Source of the DNA: Deinococcus hopiensis KR-140
GTDB lineage: Bacteria; Deinococcota; Deinococci; Deinococcales; Deinococcaceae
DNA: 64,000 nucleotides
Reading direction: 5' to 3'
Assembly (NCBI GenBank): GCA_943327755.2
Contig: CALPYF020000004.1
Span: forward strand, 1-64,000
The notes below the pieces were generated by a model. That model worked only from the letters and a program-made list of their open reading frames with translations, did no database searches and was not told the origin of the DNA. The position numbers were made by a program, and so were the translations under genes. Shown here piece after piece: positions 1 to 12,002 of this stretch (position 1 is its first letter; the number at the start of each line of letters is the position of its first letter).

Positions 1-644
1 CCCGCGCCATCGTGAACGAACCGCAGGTGCTGCTGCTGGACGAACCGCTCTCCGCGCTGGACCTGAAGCTGCGCAAGGAGTTGCAGGTGGAACTCGCCAA
101 CCTCCAAGAGACGCTGGGGATGACCTTCGTGTTCGTCACGCACGACCAGGAGGAGGCGCTGGTCATGAGCGACCGCATCGCCGTGATGAACCGGGGCCGC
201 GTCGAGCAGCTGGGCCGCGCCGAGGAGCTGTACGAGCGCCCGAGGACGGCCTTCGTGGCGAACTTCCTGGGCAGCAGCAACCTCATCCCCGGCACCGTCC
301 TGACCGTGGACGGCCACGAGGCGACCGTGCAGACCGAGCACGGCCCGCTGCGCACCACGCACGGCGCGGGCCTGCGCCCCGGCCAGACCGTCACGCTGTC
401 CGTCCGCCCCGAGAAACTCCGCATGGAACGCGACGACGAGACCGAGGGCAACGAGATCCGCGCCCGCGTGGACGACATCGTGTACACCGGCGCCGAGAAC
501 CAGTACCTCCTCCAGGCGGGCGGGCAGCAGCTCGTCGCGTTCCAGCTGAACGCCGACATCGGCGCGGACGAGGACTTCGACTACGACGAACAGGTCGCCC
601 TGTACCTCCCACCCGACAACCTCGTCGTGCTGGAAGAAGCATGA
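1..644 (+). CDS. potA: Polyamine ABC transporter ATPase PotA (5' end outside window)
   Basis: ATP-hydrolysing subunit of a spermidine/putrescine importer, acting at the cytoplasmic face of the membrane. The reading frame is open from the first base of the window (codons from position 3), so the Walker A region is missing. What remains starts with the Walker B and D-loop (LLLDEPLSALD) and the H-loop (VTHDQEEAL), followed by a C-terminal TOBE-like domain of about 120 residues, as in PotA. The genes for two permeases and a lipoprotein binding protein follow in the same direction, which supports the polyamine assignment. A PotA-like ATPase for another substrate such as iron or putrescine only cannot be excluded from this fragment. 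Confidence 0.93.
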   Translation, partial: RAIVNEPQVLLLDEPLSALDLKLRKELQVELANLQETLGMTFVFVTHDQEEALVMSDRIAVMNRGRVEQLGRAEELYERPRTAFVANFLGSSNLIPGTVLTVDGHEATVQTEHGPLRTTHGAGLRPGQTVTLSVRPEKLRMERDDETEGNEIRARVDDIVYTGAENQYLLQAGGQQLVAFQLNADIGADEDFDYDEQVALYLPPDNLVVLEEA

Positions 645-660
645 GTAGGGTGGCAGGTCG

Positions 661-715
661 AAAGTTGATGGTTGATAGAGGGGTGTTCCATCCACCATCC
701 ACCATCCACCATCCA
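661..715. repeat. Dispersed hairpin repeat, copy A, between potA and potB
   Basis: The left arm carries AAGTTGATGGTTGATAG. The right arm is four perfect tandem copies of the heptamer CCATCCA (688-715). With G-U pairs the arms can fold. The same TTGATGGTTGA motif recurs at 1576-1640 and 61341-61417. Confidence 0.6.
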
Positions 716-732
716 CCCACCGCAGGTGCCCC

Positions 733-1560
733 GTGTTGACGGTCCGGCGCTTTTTCGCCACGCTGGGGCCGGGCGTGCTGTGGCTGGCGGTGTTCCTGAT
801 CGTCCCTGCGCTGGTGATGCTGGGGTACTCGTTCCTGACGCGCACCGATCTGGCGCAGGTGGGCGCCCCGTGGACGCTGGAGTCCTGGCAACGGGTGTTC
901 GGGTACGACGCGCTGTTCCAGGAGTGGACGGGGGACAACGTGCGGGTGCTGTGGCGCAGCGTGTGGGTTGCCACGCTGAGCACGGCGCTGTGCGTGCTGA
1001 TGGGGTACCCGCTGGCGTTCTACATCGCCCGGCAGGACGCGCGGCGCAAGAACCTGCTGCTGCTGCTGTTGATCATCCCGTTCTGGACGAACTTCCTGAT
1101 CCGCGTGTACGCCTGGATCCTGATCCTGCGCCCCTTCGATCTGGTGCCCAGCCTGACCGCCACGCTGCTCGGCATGGTGTACGCGTTCGTGCCGTTCTTC
1201 GTGCTGCCCGTGTACTCCAGCGTCGAGAAGATCGACTGGCGCCTGCTGGAAGCCGCCGAGGACCTCGGCGCGCCGCCCGTGCGGGCCTTCCTGAGCGCCG
1301 TGTTCCCGCAGACCCTGCCGGGGCTGGTGGCGGGCATCCTCCTGACCTTCATTCCCGCGCTGGGCACCTTCGTCGTCAGTGACATCCTGGGCGGCGCGAA
1401 AACGGCCCTGGTGGGGAACCTCATCCAGAACCAGTTCGGGCAGGCGGGCGACTGGCCGTACGGCAGCGCCCTGAGCTTCCTCCTGATGGGCGCCGTGTTG
1501 CTGGGCCTGTGGGCGTACGCCCGCGTGGCCGGGCAGAAGGGCCTGGAGGAACTCGTATGA
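733..1560 (+). CDS. potB: Polyamine ABC transporter permease PotB
   Basis: Inner-membrane permease of the polyamine importer, 275 aa, with about six hydrophobic segments and the binding-protein-dependent transport signature (EAAEDLGAPPVRAF) in the loop that contacts PotA. The start is GTG at 733, followed by an N-terminus (MLTVRRFFATLGPG) typical of PotB. Only a weak AGGTG precedes it. It lies 88 nt after potA, separated by a hairpin repeat, and belongs to the same transcription unit by orientation. The length fits the family. Confidence 0.95.
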   Translation: MLTVRRFFATLGPGVLWLAVFLIVPALVMLGYSFLTRTDLAQVGAPWTLESWQRVFGYDALFQEWTGDNVRVLWRSVWVATLSTALCVLMGYPLAFYIARQDARRKNLLLLLLIIPFWTNFLIRVYAWILILRPFDLVPSLTATLLGMVYAFVPFFVLPVYSSVEKIDWRLLEAAEDLGAPPVRAFLSAVFPQTLPGLVAGILLTFIPALGTFVVSDILGGAKTALVGNLIQNQFGQAGDWPYGSALSFLLMGAVLLGLWAYARVAGQKGLEELV

Positions 1561-1575
1561 GGGCGCTGGGCGCAC

Positions 1576-1640
1576 GGTTGATGGTTGAAAGTCGATGGGT
1601 GATGGATCACCTATCAACCATCAACCTTCGACCATCGACC
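1576..1640. repeat. Dispersed hairpin repeat, copy B, between potB and potC
   Basis: Imperfect inverted repeat with arms of about 30 bp (1576-1605 and 1610-1640) and a four-base loop. Nearly all differences between arms are transitions, so G-U pairs would keep the RNA hairpin intact. It contains GGTTGATGGTTGAAAGTCGA and ends 4 bp before the Shine-Dalgarno sequence of potC. Confidence 0.75.
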
Positions 1641-1654
1641 GCCCGGAGGGCGCT

Positions 1655-2464
1655 GTGATCCGGCGGACGCATCCGGCGCTGAGTGCGTGGGCGTGGCTGG
1701 TGTACGCGTTCCTGTACCTGCCGATCATCGTGCTGGTGGTGTTCTCGTTCAACGATTCGCGCTTCGGGGCGACGTGGGCGGGCTTCACGACGAAGTGGTA
1801 CGGGGTGCTGTTCGCCCGCGCGGACGTGCGCGAGGCGCTGGCGCACACGCTGGAGATCGCCCTGCTCAGCACGCTGGTCAGCACGGTGCTGGGCACGCTG
1901 GTGGGCCTGGGCCTGTGGCGGTACACGCTGCGCTTCCGCACGGCGCTGACGGGGTTGCTGGTCCTGCCGATCGTGGTGCCGGACGTGGTGATGGGCGTCA
2001 GTCTGCTGATGTTCTACTCGTTCGTCCGGCAGGGCCTGGAGCGGGCCGGGTGGACCTTCGATAACGGCTTCTGGACGGTGCTGCTGGCGCACGTGACCTT
2101 CCAGATCAGTTACGTGGCCCTGACGGTCCGCTCGCGGCTGGCCGGGTACGGCCCGGAACTGGAGGAGGCGGCCCGCGACCTGGGCGCCAGCGGCTGGGAG
2201 TCGTTCCGGCGGGTGGTGCTGCCGCTGGCGATGCCGGGCGTGCTGGCGGGGGCGCTGCTGGCGTTCACGCTGTCCCTGGATGATTTCGTGGTCACGTACT
2301 TCACGAGCGGGTCGGGCTTCAGCACGCTGCCCGTGCTGATCTACACGAACGTGAAGCGCGGCGTGACGCCGGACATCAACGCGCTGAGTGCGCTGCTGGT
2401 GCTCGTGACGGTCGTGGCGATCGTCGCGGCGAACGCGCTGCTGCGCCCCCGGAGGGACGCGTGA
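1655..2464 (+). CDS. potC: Polyamine ABC transporter permease PotC
   Basis: Second membrane permease of the polyamine importer, 269 aa from the chosen start. It shows about six membrane segments and the EAA loop (EEAARDLGASGWESF). I place the start at GTG 1655 because a GGAGGG Shine-Dalgarno lies at 1645-1650 and the protein then begins MIRRTHPALSAWAW, as PotC proteins do. The 60 in-frame bases upstream are the hairpin repeat and are unlikely to be coding. It overlaps potD by 4 nt, so the two are translationally coupled. Confidence 0.95.
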   Translation: MIRRTHPALSAWAWLVYAFLYLPIIVLVVFSFNDSRFGATWAGFTTKWYGVLFARADVREALAHTLEIALLSTLVSTVLGTLVGLGLWRYTLRFRTALTGLLVLPIVVPDVVMGVSLLMFYSFVRQGLERAGWTFDNGFWTVLLAHVTFQISYVALTVRSRLAGYGPELEEAARDLGASGWESFRRVVLPLAMPGVLAGALLAFTLSLDDFVVTYFTSGSGFSTLPVLIYTNVKRGVTPDINALSALLVLVTVVAIVAANALLRPRRDA

Positions 2465-3567
2465 AGCGGGCCGCGCTGCTGGCCGCTGCGGGGCTGCTCC
2501 TCCTGAGCGGCTGTTACCGCGTGCAGAAACCCGCGCAGGCCCAGCCGGGCGCGGCGGGCCAGGCGACTCCTGTCGATCGGGGAGACGGGAAGACGCTGCG
2601 GGTGTTCATCTGGTCGGAGTACATCGACCCCGATCTGGTGAAGGCCTTCGAGAAGGCGAACGGCGTGCGGGTCGTGCTGGACACCTTCGAGAGCAACGAG
2701 GCGATGCTCGCCAAGCTCCAGGGGGGCGGGGCGCAGTACGACCTCGCGGTGCCCAGCAACTACGTCGTGCAGACCATGGTGCGCGCCGGACTGCTCCAGC
2801 CTCTAAATAAGTCTGAATTGCCGAACCTGAAGAACATCGCCCCCGGCTTCCTGAACGCTGACTACGACCCGGGCAACGTCTATTCCGTACCGTACCAGTA
2901 CGCCGCGACCGGACTGGCGTACAACCGCGAGCGGTACGTGCCGCGGGACACCTGGGCGGAGATCTTCGGCCCGGAGGACCGGCACTCGTTCGTGCTGCTC
3001 GACGACCCGCGCGAGGTGATCGGCGCGGCCCTGAAGTACCTGGGCTTCAGCGCGAACACCACCCGCGTGGAGGAACTGCGCGCCGCGCGGGACCTGCTGC
3101 GCCGCGTGGTGGCGAAGAAGGGCTTCCAGGGCTTCGACGGTGGCCCCGGCACCCGCAACAAACTCCTGGCGAAAACCGTGGACCTGGGGCAGATCTACGT
3201 GGGTGACCTGCTGATCGCCACCGAGGAGGACGAGAACGTGCAGGTGCTGCTGCCCCGCCAGGGCACGACCATTAGCATGGACACCCTGGTCGTCCTGAAA
3301 CGCAGCCCCAACCCCGCGCTGGCCCACCGCTTCATCGATTTCATCCTGGACGCGCGCAGCGGCGCGCAGCTGAGCAACTACACCTACTATGCCACGCCGA
3401 ACGCCGCTGCCCGCCCGTACCTGGACGACTTCCTGAAGGACATCCCCGCGCTGAATCCGCCCGCCGCGTGGCTCACCGACGGCCGCCTGGACTTCATCGG
3501 CGAACTGCCAGCGGGGCGCCCGCAGCGGCTGTACGACCGCATCTGGACGGAACTCAAGAGCCGCTGA
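2461..3567 (+). CDS. potD: Polyamine-binding lipoprotein PotD
   Basis: Extracytoplasmic solute-binding protein that delivers spermidine/putrescine to PotBC, 368 aa. The N-terminus is a lipoprotein signal (hydrophobic core, then LLLLSGC with the acylated Cys at residue 18), so the mature protein should be membrane-anchored. The body has the PotD pattern (LRVFIWSEYIDPDLVKAFEK and a mid-protein DDPREVIGAALKYLG). The GTG start overlaps the potC stop (GTGA). A perfect GC-rich hairpin follows the gene, probably ending the operon. Confidence 0.95.
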   Translation: MKRAALLAAAGLLLLSGCYRVQKPAQAQPGAAGQATPVDRGDGKTLRVFIWSEYIDPDLVKAFEKANGVRVVLDTFESNEAMLAKLQGGGAQYDLAVPSNYVVQTMVRAGLLQPLNKSELPNLKNIAPGFLNADYDPGNVYSVPYQYAATGLAYNRERYVPRDTWAEIFGPEDRHSFVLLDDPREVIGAALKYLGFSANTTRVEELRAARDLLRRVVAKKGFQGFDGGPGTRNKLLAKTVDLGQIYVGDLLIATEEDENVQVLLPRQGTTISMDTLVVLKRSPNPALAHRFIDFILDARSGAQLSNYTYYATPNAAARPYLDDFLKDIPALNPPAAWLTDGRLDFIGELPAGRPQRLYDRIWTELKSR

Positions 3568-3582
3568 CCCGGCCTGCCCTGG

Positions 3583-3609
3583 CGCGCCGCCTCTGACCGG
3601 GGCGGCGCG
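3583..3609 (+). terminator. Hairpin after potD
   Basis: Perfect 9-bp stem CGCGCCGCC/GGCGGCGCG with a 9-nt loop, followed by a poor T run (TTGCCCTT). It probably ends potABCD. Confidence 0.65.
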
Positions 3610-3638
3610 TTGCCCTTGCGCCAGGGGTGGGCCTCGCC

Positions 3639-3644
3639 TAGCGT
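3639..3644 (+). promoter_or_regulatory. -10 box TAGCGT of the acetyltransferase gene at 3651
   Basis: TAGCGT ends 6 nt before the ATG. There is no Shine-Dalgarno, so the transcript should start at or next to the start codon. Confidence 0.7.
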
Positions 3645-3650
3645 GCGCGC

Positions 3651-4160
3651 ATGACCCCTGCCCCCGTTACCGTCCGGGCCGCCACTCGCGCAGACCTTCC
3701 GGCCATCACCGACATTTACAACCACGCGGTCCTCCACACGACGGCCTCGTACGACCTGGAGCCCGTCACGCTGGCCTCCCGGCAGGACTGGTTCGACGAG
3801 AAGGCCGCGCGCGGCTGGCCCGTCTGGGTCGCCGTGACCGGGGAGGAGGTGGTGGGCTGGGCGACCTTCGGGCCGTTCCGTGCCAAGCCCGGCTACCGCT
3901 TCACGGCCGAGCACAGCGTGTACGTCCGGGACAGCTTGCGGGGGCGGGGTGTGGGGCGCGCCCTGATGCTCCCCCTGATCGCGGAGGCCCGCGCGCGCGG
4001 CCTGCACTCGCTGGTCGGCGGGGTGGACGCCGGGAATGCCGGGAGCCTCGCCTTCCACGAGCGGCTGGGATTCGAACGGGTCGCGCATTTCCGGGAGGTG
4101 GGGCACAAGTTCGGCCGCTGGCTGGATCTGGTGTTCCTGCAACTGCCGCTGGGCGCGTAG
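3651..4160 (+). CDS. GNAT N-acetyltransferase, phosphinothricin acetyltransferase-like
   Basis: Predicted acetyl-CoA-dependent N-acetyltransferase of 169 aa, cytoplasmic. The acetyl-CoA loop RGRGVG is at residues 97-102. The N-terminal stretch TASYDLEPVT and the C-terminal GFERVAHFREVGHKFGRW follow the Pat/Bar (YncA) subgroup, which acetylates small amines such as phosphinothricin or methionine sulfoximine. The natural substrate here is unknown. The gene stands alone, with its own leaderless-type promoter and a hairpin separating it from potD. Confidence 0.85.
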   Translation: MTPAPVTVRAATRADLPAITDIYNHAVLHTTASYDLEPVTLASRQDWFDEKAARGWPVWVAVTGEEVVGWATFGPFRAKPGYRFTAEHSVYVRDSLRGRGVGRALMLPLIAEARARGLHSLVGGVDAGNAGSLAFHERLGFERVAHFREVGHKFGRWLDLVFLQLPLGA

Positions 4161-4195
4161 GCGTTCTGGCGGGCGCAGCGGCCTGGGCGCGGGTG

Positions 4196-4201
4196 TACGC
4201 T
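4196..4201 (+). promoter_or_regulatory. -10 box TACGCT of the gene at 4208
   Basis: TACGCT is separated from the ATG by GGGGGC. This favours ATG 4208 over GTG 4193, which would lie upstream of the transcript start. Confidence 0.7.
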
Positions 4202-4207
4202 GGGGGC

Positions 4208-5095
4208 ATGATCGACCTGGGGCCGCTGGCCTGGATGGTGCATGTCGCGGCGGCGTTCGCCATCGCGTTCTTCGCGCAGTCGGTGTTCGGCCCGAAGGGC
4301 CGTGAGGCGCCGGTGGTGCTGCGCGCGCTGATTCCCGTGGTGCTCCTGACCGTGCTGGGCGCCGAATGGCTGCCGCATCCGGTGGCGGGCATGCTCATCG
4401 GGTACTTCGGGTCGCGGGCCTTTGGCCGCTGGGGCGCGGCGCGCGGGGGCCTGCTCGCCGCGCTGGGGGGCGCCGCCCTGATGATAGGACTGGGGGCGTC
4501 GTGGCTGATCTTCCCGCTGTTCTTCATGGCGCTGGGCTGGCTGGCGTCGGGCGGCCCGGCACGTGGGGGGCGGCGGGCGGTGCGTGAGGAGCGTCCGGCG
4601 GAACTGTCCGCCCAGGCCGGTGGTACGCCCGTCCCCGTCCCGGCGACCCCGGCGGTCGGGGAGGGGCCGCTGGCCGCGTACCTCGCGGACGCGCGGCTGC
4701 CGGCCCAGGCGCGCGCGCAGCTTGTGGCGCTGAACCTGCGGACGCAGGAGGCGCTGACCCTGCTGCGGGATCAGGGGCTGGAGGGCACCGAGGGCTTCTT
4801 CGTGGCCCGCGCGATCCGCGAGGAATACGCCCCAGAGGCGGTGGAGGCGTACCTGAAGCTGCCCCGCTCGCTGGCGGACACCGGCGTGATCGAGGGCGGC
4901 AAGACCGGCGCGGCGCTGCTGACCGAGCAGCTGGAACTCCTGCTCGACGGCGTGCAGGACATCATCGCGGGTTCGCTGAAATCGGGTGGGCAGGCGCTGC
5001 TGACACACGGGCGGTTCCTGCGCGAGCGGTTCGCGAAGGCCGAGCAGGACCTGCGTGTCCCGGTGATGGTCCCGGCAGCCGATAAGGTGAAGTGA
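4208..5095 (+). CDS. Unknown membrane protein with soluble C-terminal domain
   Basis: I do not recognise this 295-aa protein with certainty. The first 115 residues hold three or four hydrophobic segments, followed by a basic Gly/Arg linker and an Ala/Pro-rich stretch. The C-terminal 150 residues look helical and soluble (VARAIREEYAPEAVEAYLKL and so on) and loosely recall the helical tail of XpaC-type proteins, but this is only an impression. The start is fixed by the leaderless promoter box. It lies between an acetyltransferase and recQ, each with its own promoter, so context gives no function. Confidence 0.75.
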   Translation: MIDLGPLAWMVHVAAAFAIAFFAQSVFGPKGREAPVVLRALIPVVLLTVLGAEWLPHPVAGMLIGYFGSRAFGRWGAARGGLLAALGGAALMIGLGASWLIFPLFFMALGWLASGGPARGGRRAVREERPAELSAQAGGTPVPVPATPAVGEGPLAAYLADARLPAQARAQLVALNLRTQEALTLLRDQGLEGTEGFFVARAIREEYAPEAVEAYLKLPRSLADTGVIEGGKTGAALLTEQLELLLDGVQDIIAGSLKSGGQALLTHGRFLRERFAKAEQDLRVPVMVPAADKVK

Positions 5096-5105
5096 CCACT
5101 GCCCT

Positions 5106-5126
5106 CGTTACGCCCAGCACGTAACG
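5106..5126. promoter_or_regulatory. Inverted repeat upstream of the recQ -10 box
   Basis: Perfect 7-bp arms CGTTACG/CGTAACG around a 7-nt spacer, ending 4 bp before the -10 box. It sits where a repressor or activator could control recQ. Confidence 0.45.
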
Positions 5127-5129
5127 CGC

Positions 5130-5135
5130 TATGCT
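5130..5135 (+). promoter_or_regulatory. -10 box TATGCT of recQ
   Basis: TATGCT lies 8 nt before the recQ ATG, with no Shine-Dalgarno between them. Confidence 0.7.
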
Positions 5136-5143
5136 GGGGGGCG

Positions 5144-7375
5144 ATGTCTGTGCCCGCCCGTGACTACGCCGCCCCCGATCCCGCGGTCCTGACCCCCGCC
5201 CTCGATCTCCTCAAGCGCGTCTGGGGGTACGGCGCGTTCCGGGGCGTGCAGGCGCAGATCGTGCAGACGGTCGCGCAGGGCGGCAACGCCATGGTCCTGA
5301 TGCCCACCGGCGGCGGCAAGAGCCTGTGCTATCAGGTCCCCAGCCTGCTGCGCCCCGGCGTGGGGATCGTGGTCTCGCCGCTGATCGCCCTCATGAAGGA
5401 TCAGGTGGATACCCTGCGCGGCCTGGGCGTGCGCGCCGCGTACCTGAACTCCACCCTGTCGCTGGACGGTGTGCGCGAGGTCGAATCCGCCCTGCTCGCC
5501 GGGGACCTCGACCTGCTGTACGTCGCCCCGGAACGCCTGCTGCTGCCCCGCACCCTGGACCTGCTGGACCGCGCCCCGGTCGCCCTGTTCGCGGTGGACG
5601 AGGCGCACTGTGTCTCGCAGTGGGGGCACGACTTCCGCCCCGAGTACCAGGGCCTGACCGTTCTGCCCGACCGCTTCCCCCAGGTCCCGCGCATGGCCCT
5701 GACCGCCACCGCCGACGACCGCACCCGCGCCGACATCCTGCGCGTGCTGGACCTGGGCGGCGCGCCGCAGTTCGTGTCGTCCTTCGACCGGCCGAACATC
5801 CAGTACCGCGTGGGGCAGAAGGACAGCCCCAAGACCCAGCTGCTCGAATTCATCCGCGCCGAGCACGCCGGGGACGCGGGCATCGTGTACTGCCTGTCGC
5901 GCAAGTCCGTCGAGGAGACGGCGCGCTGGCTCCAGGCGCAGGGCGTGGACGCCGTCGCGTACCACGCGGGCCTCCCGCCGCGCGAACGCACCCACGCGCA
6001 GGACCGCTTCCTGAACGAGGAAGGGCTGGTCGTGGTCGCCACCGTCGCGTTCGGCATGGGCATCGACAAACCCAACGTGCGGTTCGTGGCGCACCTCGAC
6101 CTGCCCAAGAGCATGGAAGGGTACTACCAGGAGACGGGCCGCGCCGGCCGCGACGGGCTGCCCAGCACCGCCTGGATGGTGTACGGCCTCGCGGACGTGG
6201 TGAACGTGCGCCGCATGCTGGCGTCCAGCGACGCGCCCGAGGAGGTCAAGCGCGTGGAGGCCGGGAAGCTCGACGCCCTGTTGACCTTCTGCGAGACCGC
6301 TGCCTGCCGCCGCGAGGTGCTGCTGGCGTACTTCGGGGAAGCCTACCAGGGGCCCTGCGGGAACTGCGACACCTGCCTGAACCCCCCGCAGGTGCGCGAC
6401 ATGACCCGCGAGGCGCAGATGGCGCTCTCGGCCGCCATCCGCACCGGCAACCGCTTCGGCGCAGCGCACCTGACCGACGTGCTGCTGGGCCGCGCCACCG
6501 AGAAGGTCGTCAGCATGAACCACCACACCCTCCCCACCTTCGGGGTGGGCGCGGCGCACGACGAGAAGACGTGGCGGGGCGTGCTCCGCCAGCTCGTCAG
6601 CCTGGGTTTCCTGGCCGCCGGGGAACACCACGGCCTGAGCGCCACCGGCAAGGCCCGCACCCTCCTGAAGGGCGAGACCACCCTGACCCTGCGCGCCGAT
6701 ACCCTGATGCCACGCGCCTCCCGCCGGGCCGAGAAGCAGCCCCGCGCGGGCCGCGCCCCGGTCGCCACCGAGGATCAGCCGCTGTTCGAGGCGCTGCGCG
6801 CGTGGCGCCTGGACCGCGCCCGCAGCCTGGGCGTCCCCCCGTACGTGATCTTCACCGACGCGACCCTCAAGGGCGTCACGGAACTCAAACCGACCAGCCA
6901 CGCCAGTCTCGGCACCGTCAGCGGGGTCGGGCAGCGCAAACTCGCGGACTTCGGGGATGAGGTGGTGCAGATCGTCCGTGACAGCCTGGACGGGCGGCCC
7001 GCTGCGCCCGCCCGGACGGTCACGCCCCAGGAACGCGGGGCGCGCGACAATGCCGCCGTGCTGGGTGCCCTGCGCGCCCGCCCGCAGGAACCTGCCGACC
7101 CGGCCCCGGCCCTGCTGGGCCAGCCGCAGCCGGACCCGGCGCAGACCGGGCGGGTGGCGGCGGCGCTGCGCGAGGTGAGGCGCACCCTGACGCAGGAGAC
7201 CGGCCTGAGTGCCTTTCTGATCTTCCCGAACGCGGCCCTGGACGCCCTCGCGCAGCGCCAGCCGCGCACGGAGGCGGAACTGCACGGTATCCCGGGCTTC
7301 GGGCCGAAACGCATCGAGACCTACGGTCAGCGGGTGCTGCTGGCGATCCGCACTGCCTTGACCGACGCCGGCTGA
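5144..7375 (+). CDS. recQ: ATP-dependent DNA helicase RecQ with two HRDC domains
   Basis: 3'-5' DNA helicase for recombination and repair, 743 aa. The Walker A motif (PTGGGKS) is at residues 54-60, the DEAH box around 150-154, and the zinc-binding RQC region near 380-410 (CRREVLLAYF...CGNCDTC). A winged helix follows. Two HRDC domains are visible at about 544-613 and 666-740, each ending in a helix-hairpin-like GVGQRK or GFGPKR turn. Deinococcus radiodurans RecQ is known for three HRDC domains, so this copy appears to have one fewer. The start is set by the leaderless -10 box. Confidence 0.97.
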   Translation: MSVPARDYAAPDPAVLTPALDLLKRVWGYGAFRGVQAQIVQTVAQGGNAMVLMPTGGGKSLCYQVPSLLRPGVGIVVSPLIALMKDQVDTLRGLGVRAAYLNSTLSLDGVREVESALLAGDLDLLYVAPERLLLPRTLDLLDRAPVALFAVDEAHCVSQWGHDFRPEYQGLTVLPDRFPQVPRMALTATADDRTRADILRVLDLGGAPQFVSSFDRPNIQYRVGQKDSPKTQLLEFIRAEHAGDAGIVYCLSRKSVEETARWLQAQGVDAVAYHAGLPPRERTHAQDRFLNEEGLVVVATVAFGMGIDKPNVRFVAHLDLPKSMEGYYQETGRAGRDGLPSTAWMVYGLADVVNVRRMLASSDAPEEVKRVEAGKLDALLTFCETAACRREVLLAYFGEAYQGPCGNCDTCLNPPQVRDMTREAQMALSAAIRTGNRFGAAHLTDVLLGRATEKVVSMNHHTLPTFGVGAAHDEKTWRGVLRQLVSLGFLAAGEHHGLSATGKARTLLKGETTLTLRADTLMPRASRRAEKQPRAGRAPVATEDQPLFEALRAWRLDRARSLGVPPYVIFTDATLKGVTELKPTSHASLGTVSGVGQRKLADFGDEVVQIVRDSLDGRPAAPARTVTPQERGARDNAAVLGALRARPQEPADPAPALLGQPQPDPAQTGRVAAALREVRRTLTQETGLSAFLIFPNAALDALAQRQPRTEAELHGIPGFGPKRIETYGQRVLLAIRTALTDAG

Positions 7376-7513
7376 CGTAGAGGAACGGCCTCAGCAAAAG
7401 GACTGTCACAGAATTCTTTATGAGAGCCGTTTCGATGGTTCAACCGACGGGTGTGACCCCACAGAGCAGAGAAGCTCACAGACACCTGAACATCAAAAGA
7501 ATAGATAAGGGGA

Positions 7514-8356
7514 ATGATTGCTGTTCTCACGGATTCCACCTGTGATCTGCACCCCGACAGTGCAAAGCAGCTGGGGATCGACATCATTCCGCTGCAGGTC
7601 AGCATGCAGCAGCGCACCTTCGCCGACTGGCAGGACATCGACCCGGACGCCGTCTACGACCACATGCGCACAGGGGGAAGCGCCAGTACCGCCCCCGTGA
7701 GCGTGGCCGCCTTCGAGACGCGCTACCGGGAACTCCTGAGCACGCACGACGCCGTGATCAGCCTGCACCTCTCCGGCAAGCTGTCCGACACGGTGCGGCA
7801 CGCCCAGCAGGCCGCGCAGCAGCTGGGCGAGGCCGGCCGCATCCAGGTGATCGATACCGAGGTCGCCTGCGGCCCGCTGGCCGAACTGGCCCTGGTGGCG
7901 CGCGATCAGGTCACCGCCGGGCGGGAGCTGCATCAGGTGGCGCGCGCCGTGCTGGAAGCCCGCAACAGCATGTACGCCGAACTGTCGGTCGCCACGCTGG
8001 ACTACCTGCGCCGCAGCGGCCGCGTCAGCCGCGCGCAGGCCTTCCTGGGCGGCATGCTGGGCGTGCGCCCGATCCTGACCTTCGAGCGGGGCGAGCTGAA
8101 AGCCACCCGCCGCGCCAAGGTGGATCAGGCGGCGGGCGACATGCTCGGCAGCCTCAAGGAGCGCTTCGGGAACACCCCGCTGAGCGTCACGATCATGCAC
8201 GCTGGGCGGGACACGGCGCGCATCAACGCCCTGCGCACCGCGATGGTGGGCAGCGGCCTGAACGTGCAGCGCGGCCGCGTGCAGCTCATGGGCCCCGTGA
8301 TCGGCGCGCACGTCGGGCCCGGCACGTACGGCTTCAACGCCATTCCGATCGGCTGA
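7514..8356 (+). CDS. DegV family fatty-acid-binding protein
   Basis: DegV-type protein of 280 aa. This family (FakB in firmicutes) binds a fatty acid and presents it to a fatty-acid kinase. Seen here are the N-terminal [11 protein letters not shown], the [11 protein letters not shown] region that lines the lipid pocket, and [16 protein letters not shown]. The gene has a close Shine-Dalgarno (AAGGGG, directly before the ATG) and a 138-bp upstream region that is more A+T-rich than its surroundings, suggesting a normal leadered promoter. No fatty-acid kinase (FakA) gene is visible in the window. The gene converges on argC/lysY across a shared hairpin. Confidence 0.9.
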   Translation: MIAVLTDSTCDLHPDSAKQLGIDIIPLQVSMQQRTFADWQDIDPDAVYDHMRTGGSASTAPVSVAAFETRYRELLSTHDAVISLHLSGKLSDTVRHAQQAAQQLGEAGRIQVIDTEVACGPLAELALVARDQVTAGRELHQVARAVLEARNSMYAELSVATLDYLRRSGRVSRAQAFLGGMLGVRPILTFERGELKATRRAKVDQAAGDMLGSLKERFGNTPLSVTIMHAGRDTARINALRTAMVGSGLNVQRGRVQLMGPVIGAHVGPGTYGFNAIPIG

Positions 8357-8365
8357 CGTCGGCGC

Positions 8366-8407
8366 GGCAGGGCGGCCATCCCCGGCATGGGGGGTGGCCG
8401 CCCTGCC
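8366..8407. terminator. Bidirectional hairpin between the degV-family gene and argC/lysY
   Basis: Perfect 13-bp arms (GGCAGGGCGGCCA and its complement) with a 16-nt loop, between two convergent genes. There is no T tract. Confidence 0.7.
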
Positions 8408-8489
8408 GTACGGTGTCGCGGATGGAAGAACCGGTTCCTGCGCTGGTCCTCCGGGACCCGGCTGAGCACGCGCAGGGCGCGTCGCCGGG

Positions 8490-11948
<3,459 letters not shown>

Positions 11949-12002
11949 GATTCATAACTCCAATGCAGTGCAGGGCTCAGGGCCAGGGGCGGACGCGGAC
12001 GT

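Noticed and set aside
688..715. Tandem heptamers as a CRISPR array
   Set aside because: The unit is 7 bp with no spacers; it is part of a hairpin repeat.
1595..1654. Longer potC start within the hairpin repeat
   Set aside because: It would translate the repeat and leave the GGAGGG at 1645 without use.
5129..7285. Long open frame opposite recQ on the minus strand
   Set aside because: It mirrors recQ, has no promoter or ribosome site and reads as low-complexity Gly/Arg/His. High G+C produces such frames.
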